IMG/VR virus record: IMGVR_UViG_3300042469_000137
Coordinates: 1-50,229 of that record
DNA from: a virus
DNA length: 50,229 nucleotides
Direction: 5' to 3' (one strand)
Both the position numbers and the translations under genes were made by a program. The stretch's first letter is position 1. Every line of letters starts with the position of its first letter. The notes under the pieces are model-generated. The model saw nothing but the letters and a program-made list of their open reading frames with translations. It made no database searches and was not told the DNA's origin. Shown here in pieces: positions 1 through 8,220 of this stretch.

Positions 1-74
1 CCATAGTATCCCTTAATCTTGTAATAAATAAAGTAAAGTAGTAATATTTATTACAAGATTAAGGGATACTATGG
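1..74. repeat. Perfect 30-bp inverted repeat at window edge
   Basis: Bases 1-30 are the exact reverse complement of bases 45-74, separated by a 14-base AT-rich spacer. The right arm contains the ribosome binding site (AAGGGA, 61-66) and the start codon of the first gene at 71. As RNA it would be a very stable hairpin hiding that start. Because it lies exactly at the sequence end, a fold-back assembly or amplification artefact is the simplest explanation, so bases 1 to about 30 should not be trusted as genuine upstream sequence. Confidence 0.9.
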
Positions 75-832
75 CTCTAACACAGAACTTTCCGCAGCCG
101 CCCGGAAGATTTAACAGACAATCAAGAACATTTCCTGAAGACTTAATTCAGTCTAATAGAGGATTTTACACGAATATCAGTCTTGTTAATTATGAATACA
201 GTCTAGTATCAAACGGTTTAGGAGCTATCTCTTATGGTGGCGGATTCAAACTACCAATCCCTAGAAGATTAAATGATAATGAAGTTATTTTATGGGAAGA
301 ATGGAGCGGCATTAATGCAATTCAACAAGGATTAACTACACTTGGTTCTTATCTACCTGGAGCTAATCAATTAAATACTCTTGCTAATGCTGGTCTTGCT
401 GGCATAGAAATAGGTGGAATGTTTGGCACCGGCGTGCCAGGTATTTCTCAAGGAGGAGAAACTGTTAGTCCATTTATGTATATGATGTATAAAAGGCCCG
501 GATTCAAAGAATTCACGTTAAGCTGGACTTTGGCGCCAAATACCGAAAGCGAATCTGATACATTATTGAGTATAATAAAAGAATGTAAAAAGGCTGCATT
601 ACCTAGTATTGGTAGTGCTTGGGGGTTACAAAAGTATCCTAAAATCGCTCTGGTCTCATTTAAGCCAGAAAAGTATCTGTTTAAACTGAAGCCATGTGCG
701 ATCATTTCAGTGCAAGTAGATTATAATGGTTCTGGTACTCCATCTTTCTTTAAAAGCGGCGCACCAACAATAATAAATCTAACATTACAATTGAAAGAAA
801 TCCAACTTTGGACTTCTGAAGAAATTACATAA
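71..832 (+). CDS. Baseplate tail-tube cap/initiator protein (gp48/gp54-like)
   Basis: A 253-residue protein, probably of the tail-tube-like fold that joins the baseplate hub to the tail tube, the position of T4 gp48 and gp54. Supporting features are the first position in a gp53-hub-spike operon and a central stretch (about residues 135-175) containing PFMYMMYKRPGFKEF and FTLSWTLAPNTESESD. That pattern is typical of these proteins in T4-like marine phages. The C-terminal part is beta-rich, ending in alternating hydrophobic residues. It is slightly shorter than T4 gp54 (320 residues). The sequence does not let me choose between gp48 and gp54. The ATG at 71 follows AAGGGA, but both lie inside the edge inverted repeat. 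The next gene starts 11 bases downstream. Confidence 0.6.
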   Translation: MALTQNFPQPPGRFNRQSRTFPEDLIQSNRGFYTNISLVNYEYSLVSNGLGAISYGGGFKLPIPRRLNDNEVILWEEWSGINAIQQGLTTLGSYLPGANQLNTLANAGLAGIEIGGMFGTGVPGISQGGETVSPFMYMMYKRPGFKEFTLSWTLAPNTESESDTLLSIIKECKKAALPSIGSAWGLQKYPKIALVSFKPEKYLFKLKPCAIISVQVDYNGSGTPSFFKSGAPTIINLTLQLKEIQLWTSEEIT

Positions 833-843
833 AAGAGCAAGAA

Positions 844-1719
844 ATGCCACAAAGATATTTCGACAAATTTCCTGTAATCACCTATGCCAATAATCAGGCT
901 ATAGATATTACTAGACGTGTCACAGTTTTAGATAAAATTGAAAACATACCATTTGTGTATTATCCTTATGAGATTACTGATAACGAGAGACCAGATCAAC
1001 TAAGTGCTAGATATTACGAAGATCAGTATAAAAGCTGGATCATTTACATTGTTAATAAAATAGTAGATCCATATTATGAGTGGTATTTACACGAAAGAGA
1101 AATGGTTGATTTTCTAGATAAGAAATATGGTTCGTATTATAACGCTCAAACTAAAGTCAAACATTATATGAACAATTGGGCGGACAGCGATCAAATAACA
1201 ATTGGTGGATACAATGCGTTGACCGTTGGACAACAAAGGTATTGGGAGCCTGTAATCGGTACCAATGGCAAAACTATGTCATATAAAAGAAAACAAATAG
1301 ACTGGAAAACTAATACAAATAAAATTGTACAATATAATGTTAGTAATACCTCATTTATCAAAGACGAAATTTGTTATATCAATTTTGATACTGAAAACTA
1401 TGGTAGAGGTCAGGTATTATCAGTATCTAATAATTTAGTTTCTATATGTCATGTCAGTGGAGTCTATAAAAATAGCGCAGAAGTTTCTATAACTTCAAAC
1501 AGCTATATCTATGGTTCTGAAAGTTCAGTGAATACAGTCTTTACTACTTCAACTGTAGTTTCTTCAAATATACCTGTGGATGAAGAAATATATTGGAAGC
1601 CAATTACTTATTTGCAATATGAAGAGGATAAAAATGAATTTAATAAAACTATCAGAATTTTGGATAGTAGATTGAAACAAGTAGCAGTTGACAACTTAAC
1701 AGATTTATTGAGCGAATAA
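844..1719 (+). CDS. gp53: Baseplate wedge protein gp53-like
   Basis: A 291-residue protein resembling T4 gp53, a wedge subunit that helps tie wedges around the hub. The N-terminal half carries the family pattern: an aromatic-rich start (QRYFDKFP), then YYPYEITDNERPDQLSARYY and a segment equivalent to the T4 'pxxLYWVLLMCNDNYDPYYGW' region, here WIIYIVNKIVDPYYEWYL (about residues 66-83). It is longer than T4 gp53 (196 residues). The extra C-terminal part (about 150-240) is Ser/Asn-rich and beta-predicted by eye. The ATG at 844 is preceded by AAAAGAGCAAG. It sits between the tube cap gene and the hub gene, one base from the latter, as expected for a baseplate operon. Confidence 0.75.
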   Translation: MPQRYFDKFPVITYANNQAIDITRRVTVLDKIENIPFVYYPYEITDNERPDQLSARYYEDQYKSWIIYIVNKIVDPYYEWYLHEREMVDFLDKKYGSYYNAQTKVKHYMNNWADSDQITIGGYNALTVGQQRYWEPVIGTNGKTMSYKRKQIDWKTNTNKIVQYNVSNTSFIKDEICYINFDTENYGRGQVLSVSNNLVSICHVSGVYKNSAEVSITSNSYIYGSESSVNTVFTTSTVVSSNIPVDEEIYWKPITYLQYEEDKNEFNKTIRILDSRLKQVAVDNLTDLLSE

Positions 1720-1720
1720 C

Positions 1721-2977
1721 ATGGCTGCTGGCGATATTAAGATATCCAATGTTAAAATAGGAAATATGGAACTAACCAAGGACAAAAAGGTCTCATTGGT
1801 TGGATTCAACGTATATGAAGATATATTGAACCCATATGGTCCTGTTGGAGAGGTCAGAGTTATGGACCCATCCGATTCATTGGGCCAAAACAGAATCAAC
1901 GGTTCTTATGATCAGGACGTTGAAATAAGATTTTCAGGAGATGATAGTATTTTTAGTGCCGGTGGCGGTGGCAATTTCAAATTCAAAATGTTCCAAAATA
2001 AAAATCTTAACGACCAATCACAAAACAATTTCGGTTCAGGTCACCACAAACAATATGATATTAGGTGTGTTTCTCCAGAATTTTTAAATGCTCAGGGTAA
2101 TCATATTGAAAAAAGTTTCAAAGGCAAAACAAGCGAAGTTGTTGAACATATCCTTAAAGAAGGATTTAAGACCAAAAGAAAAATAGAAAAAGCTGACACT
2201 AAAGGAAATCGTAGAATTGTTATTCCTAAAATGCATCCTTTAGATGCATTGAAAAAAATGAACACGGAACATGTTTCAGAGAAATATGAATCTTCTACAT
2301 TTGCTCTTTTTCAACAGGGAGACAGTAATGGTGAACACAAATATGTATTCAAAACATTTGAAGAATTATTCGAGAAGTCTCCAGTAGTCAAATTAAGACA
2401 AACTACAAATCTAAATTTTTCTAAGGCAAATCAACAAGACAGACAAAATTCTATAATGTGGTTTAAACCATCAAAGAACTTTGATGCTGGCCCAAGAGCA
2501 TTGGATAAAACCGAAGAGTATGCTGTAGATTTAACAACTCATAAGGTTGTTGCAACAAACACACAAAAACGAAATAAATTTAAGTTTGCTGACAATCAAG
2601 GAGTTTATGACAGTTCTCCTTCTTATGCTAAATCTGCTCCTGTAAGATATATACATGATAAAGCGAATAACAAAGATAAACATACAACTTCTGAGGCCAA
2701 AACAAAAAGAGCAGCATTTTTGGCTCATTTAGCGCAGAACTCAGCAGAATTAGAAGTTTACTATAACCCTAAAATTACTTTAGGATCTATGGTTGAACTG
2801 GACATACCTAAGAAATCTAATAGCAATTGGGAAGAAGGTGAATCTCAGTTTAATGGAAAATGTCTAGTGGTTGCTATAAGAACAAAGTATAGGGTTGCGG
2901 CAGAACCACCAAACTGCACAATGATATTAAGAGTTGTTAAGGCGTCGTTCAAACGTGGCGGTGGAGGTCAGGGATAA
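1721..2977 (+). CDS. Baseplate hub protein, gp27/gpD-like
   Basis: A 418-residue protein (T4 gp27 has 391) lying directly before the OB-fold spike gene, the place where gp27- or gpD-type hub proteins occur. The N-terminus is a beta-sandwich-like stretch (VKIGNMELTKDKKVSLVGFN, then YEDILNPYGPVGEVRVMD). The middle has the helical joining segment common in these hubs (GKTSEVVEHILKEGF, about 135-149, and HPLDALKKMNTEHVSEKYES). The C-terminus returns to beta strands (ITLGSMVELDIPKKSN, then CLVVAIRTKYRV), typical of late-control-D/gp27 folds, and ends in a short Gly tail. A trimer of this protein would form the torus through which tube and spike connect. The stop overlaps the next start by one base, implying translational coupling. 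Confidence 0.65.
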   Translation: MAAGDIKISNVKIGNMELTKDKKVSLVGFNVYEDILNPYGPVGEVRVMDPSDSLGQNRINGSYDQDVEIRFSGDDSIFSAGGGGNFKFKMFQNKNLNDQSQNNFGSGHHKQYDIRCVSPEFLNAQGNHIEKSFKGKTSEVVEHILKEGFKTKRKIEKADTKGNRRIVIPKMHPLDALKKMNTEHVSEKYESSTFALFQQGDSNGEHKYVFKTFEELFEKSPVVKLRQTTNLNFSKANQQDRQNSIMWFKPSKNFDAGPRALDKTEEYAVDLTTHKVVATNTQKRNKFKFADNQGVYDSSPSYAKSAPVRYIHDKANNKDKHTTSEAKTKRAAFLAHLAQNSAELEVYYNPKITLGSMVELDIPKKSNSNWEEGESQFNGKCLVVAIRTKYRVAAEPPNCTMILRVVKASFKRGGGGQG

Positions 2978-3384
2978 TGTTTTATATTGCAGAAGTTAGA
3001 AATTTTGAAGATGATCCTACTAAATCAGGTCGTGTTAAAGTCAGAATTTATAACGAACATAATGATGAACAAGCAATCAAAGACGAAGAACTTCCATGGG
3101 CTATGGTAGTACAACCTATAACATCAGCTGCAACGTCAAGAATTGGAGTTTCGCCTTCAGGATTAAAAGTGGGCTCTAGAGTATTAGTTACATATTTACC
3201 TCATGATACTGCTATGCAATATCCTATTGTTCTTGGTTCTTTGGCTCGTGGTGATATGCCAGAGGGTCACGAAGATAGTAATGGCGGCGTAGGTCAACAA
3301 TCACAAGAAGCTCAAAGAAATTCTGGAGGTAAAATTAAGAAACCTGGTATTGATAATCCTGCTTGGACAAGGAAAAGTAATTAA
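2977..3384 (+). CDS. Spike OB-fold domain protein (gp5 N-terminal part only)
   Basis: A 135-residue protein matching the N-terminal OB-fold of T4 gp5 and VgrG spikes. Visible are FEDDPTKSGRVKVRIYNEHN (residues 10-29), then ELPWAMVVQPI and LKVGSRVLVTYL, followed by YPIVLGSL. This order (release from the N-terminus, an 'LPWA.VV.P' strand, a 'G..V.V.Y' strand, then a P-I-V-L-G strand) is diagnostic. It stops after a Gly/Gln-rich tail, whereas T4 gp5 continues into lysozyme and beta-helix domains. Neither is fused here. The needle part is encoded separately at 4859. The start overlaps the preceding stop (TAATG) and the stop overlaps the next start, so the three genes are tightly coupled. Confidence 0.8.
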   Translation: MFYIAEVRNFEDDPTKSGRVKVRIYNEHNDEQAIKDEELPWAMVVQPITSAATSRIGVSPSGLKVGSRVLVTYLPHDTAMQYPIVLGSLARGDMPEGHEDSNGGVGQQSQEAQRNSGGKIKKPGIDNPAWTRKSN

Positions 3385-4859
3385 TGGCAGAAAAGGCTTT
3401 TGAGAACAATAACAAAACAGTTAGTCCGAATCATCAGACATTAGGTGGTAAAAAACCTAAGATTAATGCTGAAGTAAAATATGCTGACGCTCCTGCAGTA
3501 AAGCCAGATGATTCTAAAACATTATCTGACGCTCGAGATAAATTTGCTCCAAATGCGGATAAGCCAACTTCTGCTTCGGCTGATAAAGGTCAAACTGATC
3601 TACCTCAATTGATGAAAAAGGTTGATCCGCAAGGAAAAGCGCAAGTTTTGCCTCAAATGTATCAGCAATTAATGCAGATGTCAAATATTTTAGGCATGGG
3701 CAGCGGCATGATGGGCGGCATGGGCGCTGGTGGTTCAGGACAAAATACACCACAAGGTATTCTACAAAATAGTGACCCAATACCTGCAGGTATAGTTACT
3801 GTAATTAACGATTCGTTTACTGGCGCTCTTGCAATTTTGTCTCTCAGATATGGGTTTGAGAGAGTCATTTTGGTATTTACTACTTTATTAGATAAAGGCG
3901 GTATAGATAGAATTGATGATAGGTTTCAGGATATCGTTAAGAATGGTATAGCAAATTTAATTAAAGTTGCTTTGTATTATGGGCCATTGAATATTCCTGT
4001 TTCAGTTTATGATGAAACAATTTATGGCGACATTGTACCAGAACCTTTAGTTTCTTTAAGTAATGTGCCAGATGGATACAATAAACAATATTATGAAATT
4101 GCTGACGATCCATATCCCGGATACATAGAATGGTTATCACCAGACAAAACTGAAAAAGTTTATACCAGGAGACCGCCTGGTTCGTTTGTTTACACAACGC
4201 CAAATGAAGAGACATATTCAGTTTCTGAATTAGAAATCGCTGCCGATCTTAAGCCATACATTCAGATACAAATACCACAGCCATTATTGACGACTGATAT
4301 ATTAAATGAGATATTGGCCAAACAAGTTGTCAATGTAGAGGAAAATATTACCAACAATAATATTGGTAACAACTCAAGTCAAAATAATAATAGCAGTGGT
4401 GGTGGGAATATGGGAGGTCAATTGCAATCTCTTATGCAAATGTTGCTCTCACAACAGCTACCAAAATCTGTATTGAATCAAGGCGATGTACAAAAAACAA
4501 TGAATCAATTTACTAAAGATATGTCATTCAATAATCAGTTGTTTGAATTAGGTAACCAAGCTATGGGCGGAGGAATGGGCGGCGGTCTCGGTTCTCTAGG
4601 TAACATGGGTGGTATTTCAAATATCATGAGCGGTTTCAATTCCGGTGGCGGTGGTATTTCAGGAGTGCTCGGTAATCTTGGTGGTGGTAATTTATTAGGA
4701 AGTTTTGGTGGTTTTGGTGGTGGATCAGGCGGAGGTGGCGGAGGTGCTGGTAGTGGATTCCCTGGCGCTTCTGGTGGCGGATTTTATACTGGTGGAGATG
4801 TTACTGATACTGGTAAGAAAAATATTGCTCAGATGTTAACATTATTAGGTATAAGTTAA
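3384..4859 (+). CDS. Unrecognised Gly/Met/Asn-rich hub-operon protein
   Basis: A 491-residue protein I do not recognise. Residues 1-75 are charged and disordered-looking. Residues 95-120 are a Gly/Met run (GMGSGMMGGMGAGGSGQ). Residues about 130-310 look folded, with alternating hydrophobics (ITALILSLRYGF-like pattern, IANLIKVALYYGPLNIPVSV, then WLSPDKTEKVYTRRPPG). Residues 325-345 are Asn/Ser-rich, and 385-475 are again Gly-rich, with a short non-Gly C-terminus (KKNIAQMLTLLGIS). It lies between the OB-fold and needle parts of a split spike. It could be an assembly scaffold, a hub plug or a tape-like factor. No lysozyme motif was found in it. The flanking stop/start overlaps show co-translation with both spike genes. 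Confidence 0.6.
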   Translation: MAEKAFENNNKTVSPNHQTLGGKKPKINAEVKYADAPAVKPDDSKTLSDARDKFAPNADKPTSASADKGQTDLPQLMKKVDPQGKAQVLPQMYQQLMQMSNILGMGSGMMGGMGAGGSGQNTPQGILQNSDPIPAGIVTVINDSFTGALAILSLRYGFERVILVFTTLLDKGGIDRIDDRFQDIVKNGIANLIKVALYYGPLNIPVSVYDETIYGDIVPEPLVSLSNVPDGYNKQYYEIADDPYPGYIEWLSPDKTEKVYTRRPPGSFVYTTPNEETYSVSELEIAADLKPYIQIQIPQPLLTTDILNEILAKQVVNVEENITNNNIGNNSSQNNNSSGGGNMGGQLQSLMQMLLSQQLPKSVLNQGDVQKTMNQFTKDMSFNNQLFELGNQAMGGGMGGGLGSLGNMGGISNIMSGFNSGGGGISGVLGNLGGGNLLGSFGGFGGGSGGGGGGAGSGFPGASGGGFYTGGDVTDTGKKNIAQMLTLLGIS

Positions 4860-5677
4860 TGGTAGATCATAATAAAAAAGTTCCAAAATCAGCACTAGAC
4901 GAAAACGAGATTGAACCAAAATATGGTTATGTTCATGGAGAATGGGACGCACTTGGCGGACACCATTTAGTATATCGTAATCCAGAAGAACACGAAAAAT
5001 CATATTCAGAGTCATTAACTCCCAGTGGAAGTTACCAGATAACTCATCATGATCAAAAGAAAAAAGAGATACACACAGCAGTAAATCCTGGAGAACATAG
5101 AGCTTATGTTGGTGGTGGTAAATCAATTCAAGTAGACGGTCATTTCGATCACAATGGTGAAAAAACTGGTAGAATGGAACACGGTGATGATTTTGGTCAA
5201 ACTACTGGTAAAAATTACTATAGAGGAACTGGCAAAAAAGAATTCAAAATGTCTGGAGATTCCAGATATAATGGTGTTCAAAAAGGTTCGGCTCCTGTTC
5301 ATTGTAATGTTGATGCAGGAACAAATAGAAATAGAGTGAAAGGCGATAGGTTTCACGCCACAGAAGGCGATTATGTTTCTATGGGCGAGAAGAAAAAAAT
5401 TGAAGTCTTTCAAAAAGACGTTTCAATGTATGCAGGTGCCAATCATGATGTATTCGTTAAAGAAAAAGGTAAAATAGAAACAGGTAGCACGATGTTAGTG
5501 CAGACCGGATCTACAGCTACTGTAAATTCTGCCTCTGACGCTCTTGTTAAAGCAGCAACAGAAATTACAGTGGATGCTGGTTCTAAGATAACTTTAAAAG
5601 TCGGTGGTTCTAGTATTGTCATTGAAAGCGGTTCTATTACTATCAAGTCCGCAAGTATTAAGTTTGAACAAGGTTAA
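4859..5677 (+). CDS. Cell-puncturing needle, beta-helix protein (gp5 C-terminal/VgrG-like)
   Basis: A 272-residue protein with the short alternating beta repeats of triple-stranded beta-helix needles. From about residue 60 the sequence is a series of 5-8 residue strands separated by Gly, Asp or Asn. The last 65 residues are a regular ladder (ATEITVDAGSKITLKVGG, then SSIVIESGSITIKSASIKF), very like the C-terminal beta-helix of T4 gp5 and VgrG. The N-terminal 60 residues are charged and may dock to the OB-fold protein. There is no lysozyme domain. A PAAR protein follows 8 bases downstream, fitting a needle capped by a metal-bound tip. Confidence 0.75.
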   Translation: MVDHNKKVPKSALDENEIEPKYGYVHGEWDALGGHHLVYRNPEEHEKSYSESLTPSGSYQITHHDQKKKEIHTAVNPGEHRAYVGGGKSIQVDGHFDHNGEKTGRMEHGDDFGQTTGKNYYRGTGKKEFKMSGDSRYNGVQKGSAPVHCNVDAGTNRNRVKGDRFHATEGDYVSMGEKKKIEVFQKDVSMYAGANHDVFVKEKGKIETGSTMLVQTGSTATVNSASDALVKAATEITVDAGSKITLKVGGSSIVIESGSITIKSASIKFEQG

Positions 5678-5685
5678 ATAGTTAG

Positions 5686-5973
5686 ATGGCTCAAGCACAT
5701 AGACAAGACGATCAGAGATCTTGTGGGGCTACTACAATAGTTAGTGGTCAAAGTTTTGTTACTATTGACGGTAAATTATGGGCTGTAGAGAATGATCAAA
5801 ATACTCATGGCGCTGGCGGTTTGATTGCTAGTAAATCGTATATTACGATTGGTGGTAAAAAGATTATAGTTGTGAATGATAGTGCTAATCAAGATAATTT
5901 ATGTCCAACGGCTGGAGGAGAACATTGTAATCCAAAGGCTTCATCCGGAAGTAGCTTAGTAGACGTAGGATAA
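5686..5973 (+). CDS. PAAR-like spike tip protein
   Basis: A 95-residue PAAR-repeat-like protein that would form the sharp tip of the membrane-piercing needle (T4 gp5.4 role). It shows the expected succession of short strands and loops: RQDDQRSCGATTIVSGQSF, VTIDGKLWAVENDQNTHGAG, YITIGGKKIIVVND, then NLCPTAGGEHC. 'TIDGK.WAVEND' and 'TIGGKKIIVVND' correspond to the 'INGKPAAR.GD' strands. Candidate metal ligands are Cys13, His41, Cys73 and His80/Cys81. The length matches single-domain PAAR proteins (about 95 residues). It sits between the needle gene and gp25, as in many contractile injection systems. Confidence 0.8.
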   Translation: MAQAHRQDDQRSCGATTIVSGQSFVTIDGKLWAVENDQNTHGAGGLIASKSYITIGGKKIIVVNDSANQDNLCPTAGGEHCNPKASSGSSLVDVG

Positions 5974-5975
5974 AA

Positions 5976-6404
5976 ATGGCATTAACAAGAGCAGATACCT
6001 TCACAGGTTCTAAAAAACAAATTGAATATTTTTCAGACTTTTTGACTAGTTTTGCAAAAACACCAATTGGAAATCAATTGGCTAGAGTAACAAACGAACA
6101 AGCTGTCGTGCAGTCTTTGAAAAATCTTATAAGAACAAATTTGGGCGAAAGATTGTTTCAGCCTACAGTTGGTTCTGACGTTATGGCAACTTTATTTGAG
6201 TTGAACACAGACGAGGCTAGGGATTCATTAGAATTATTCATCAATAACACTGTTGAGAACAATGAACCTAGAGTCAATCTAGTACAAACCATAGTGAATA
6301 CCGATAATATTAATGAAAATCAAATTGAGATAACTTTGATTTATAACTTAATAAATAATCCAACAGAGTTAACTCTTAATTTAGTACTAAAAAGAGTCCG
6401 ATAA
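5976..6404 (+). CDS. gp25: Baseplate wedge protein gp25
   Basis: A 142-residue homologue of T4 gp25 (132 residues), the most conserved wedge protein, which with gp6 and gp53 forms the wedge core and seeds sheath assembly. The family signature is clear: SLKNLIRTNLGERLFQPTVG followed by SDVMATLFEL (about residues 48-77), matching the 'GERLF.P..GS.....LFE' pattern. The C-terminal strands (IEITLIYNLINNPTELTLN) match the gp25/GPW fold. It begins two bases after the PAAR stop and ends immediately before gp6, the usual gp25-gp6 pairing. Confidence 0.93.
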   Translation: MALTRADTFTGSKKQIEYFSDFLTSFAKTPIGNQLARVTNEQAVVQSLKNLIRTNLGERLFQPTVGSDVMATLFELNTDEARDSLELFINNTVENNEPRVNLVQTIVNTDNINENQIEITLIYNLINNPTELTLNLVLKRVR

Positions 6405-8219
6405 ATGGCAAATAGTTCACTCAATCTTTCGTCTCTAGATTTTGACACCCTTAAAGATAATTTTAAGGAATTTCTAAAAACACAATCAGCATTCAAAGAT
6501 TATAATTTTGATGGTTCGAATATTAACGTTCTCCTAGACGTTATGTCTTATAATTCATATTTAAATTCGTTTTATTTAAATATGATTGCATCAGAGATGT
6601 TCTTAGATTCAGCTCAAAAAATAGACTCTGTTATTTCTCATGCAAAAGAATTAAATTACACGCCCAGAAGTTCTCATTCTGCTGTTGCTAATATCACTTT
6701 TACTGTGGAAACTAGCGGATTTACATCAAATAAATTAACGATTCCCAAAGGGACCAGATTCACTGGTTTTAATTCTAACGGAACATATACCTTCGTTACA
6801 GATCTTTCACAGACTTTTGTTTCTTCTAATAATACTTATTTGGTAGAAAACATCCAAATAAATGAAGGCACATATTTTACTGATTCTTTTGTTTTAGATT
6901 ACGAAATTGAAAATCAAAGATTTATACTTTCTAACGAAAACATTGATATTGAAAGTATTACAGTAAATGTCTCGGAAAATGGAGTTAATACTGATTACAC
7001 TTTTGCAACCACTTTGTTTGGTTTAAGTGACGCCTCTACCGTTTATTTTATTCAGGCAGTCGAAGGCGGTAGATATGAAATTAGATTTGGTGATGGATTA
7101 TTTGGAAAAAAACCAATAAACGGAGCTACGGTTGTTGTTGAATATATTGTAACAAATGGTTCAGATGGTAATGGTGTTGAAAATTTTGCATTAACAGATA
7201 ATCTTGGTCCTGGTAATGGCGGCGAAGCTACTGCTTCGGAAATCACAGTTATTACTAGTTCTATACAAGGCGCAAATCAAGAAACTATAGAAGACATAAA
7301 ATTTAATGCTCCTAGATATTTTGCCGCTCAACAAAGAGCAGTTTCTATAGATGATTATTACTCACTAGTGCGTGCCAAATTTGGTGGAGCTGTTGACGAT
7401 GTTATTATCTATGGTGGGCAAGATTTAGAACCAAAACTATACGGAAGAGTTATTGTTTCAGTAAAACCAACCGCATCTGTTACTGCATCTTCATTATTAA
7501 AAAATGATATCGTAAATTATTTACAAGATTTTATCGCTCTACCAAATAGAGTCATAGTAACTGATCCTGATTATTTTTATATTGATGTATCTTCTACAGT
7601 TCAATTTAATTCTAAACTGACAACAAAATATTCTACTGAAATTAAAAGTATGATATTGGATGGTATTATTAATTTTAGTAGAGATCATTTAGAAAAATTT
7701 GGCAACGATTTTAGATATAGCAGATTCGTTACTCGTATCGATTCATTAGATCAGAGTATAACAAGTAATGATACACGAGTAAAAATAATCAAAAGATTGA
7801 CCCCTAAATTATTATTTGCTACTTCTTTTGATGTCCGTTTCAATAATGGAGCTGAACAAGAAGGTTTATATGATGGTGTAGCATATCCAGATCAAAGAGT
7901 TTTAACTAGCACAGGATTTTCATACGTTGACGAAGAAGATAATATCTATCCTAACTGTTATTTAGAAGACGACGCTCTTGGTAATGTATTAGTATATACG
8001 TTTTTGAAAGGTATCAAAACTATCTTAAAAACAAATATTGGAATCATAAATTATGAAACTGGTGCAGTATCGATAACCAATCTTAAAACTTCTTATTATA
8101 ATAGTTACATAGAGTTATCTTTAACTACTAAAAATAAAGATATCATTGCATCTAAAAACATGGTTCTTTTAATTGACCCTGTTGACGTTAACATAGACAT
8201 CATAGAAACAATAAGATAA
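6405..8219 (+). CDS. gp6: Baseplate wedge protein gp6
   Basis: A 604-residue protein (T4 gp6 has 660) of the gp6/baseplate J family, whose dimers form the inner ring of the baseplate. The N-terminus has FDTLKDNFKEFLKTQSAFKD and NVLLDVMSYNSYLNSFYLNM (about residues 13-65), the typical helical opening in which the particle folds around 'LLD.L.Y....Y'. Around residues 300-355, RYFAAQQRAVSIDDYYSLVR and KLYGRVIVSVKP give the conserved 'A.T..DY..L....' and 'G.V.V.I.P' elements of this family. The gene abuts gp25 without a gap and is followed one base later by the large gp7-like gene. Confidence 0.9.
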   Translation: MANSSLNLSSLDFDTLKDNFKEFLKTQSAFKDYNFDGSNINVLLDVMSYNSYLNSFYLNMIASEMFLDSAQKIDSVISHAKELNYTPRSSHSAVANITFTVETSGFTSNKLTIPKGTRFTGFNSNGTYTFVTDLSQTFVSSNNTYLVENIQINEGTYFTDSFVLDYEIENQRFILSNENIDIESITVNVSENGVNTDYTFATTLFGLSDASTVYFIQAVEGGRYEIRFGDGLFGKKPINGATVVVEYIVTNGSDGNGVENFALTDNLGPGNGGEATASEITVITSSIQGANQETIEDIKFNAPRYFAAQQRAVSIDDYYSLVRAKFGGAVDDVIIYGGQDLEPKLYGRVIVSVKPTASVTASSLLKNDIVNYLQDFIALPNRVIVTDPDYFYIDVSSTVQFNSKLTTKYSTEIKSMILDGIINFSRDHLEKFGNDFRYSRFVTRIDSLDQSITSNDTRVKIIKRLTPKLLFATSFDVRFNNGAEQEGLYDGVAYPDQRVLTSTGFSYVDEEDNIYPNCYLEDDALGNVLVYTFLKGIKTILKTNIGIINYETGAVSITNLKTSYYNSYIELSLTTKNKDIIASKNMVLLIDPVDVNIDIIETIR

Positions 8220-8220
8220 A

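Noticed and set aside
3384-4859. Missing lysozyme domain hidden in the 491-residue gene
   Set aside because: No Glu-Asp-Thr lysozyme pattern was found. The Gly/Met/Asn-rich arms and the unrelated central region do not resemble T4 gp5 residues 174-342.
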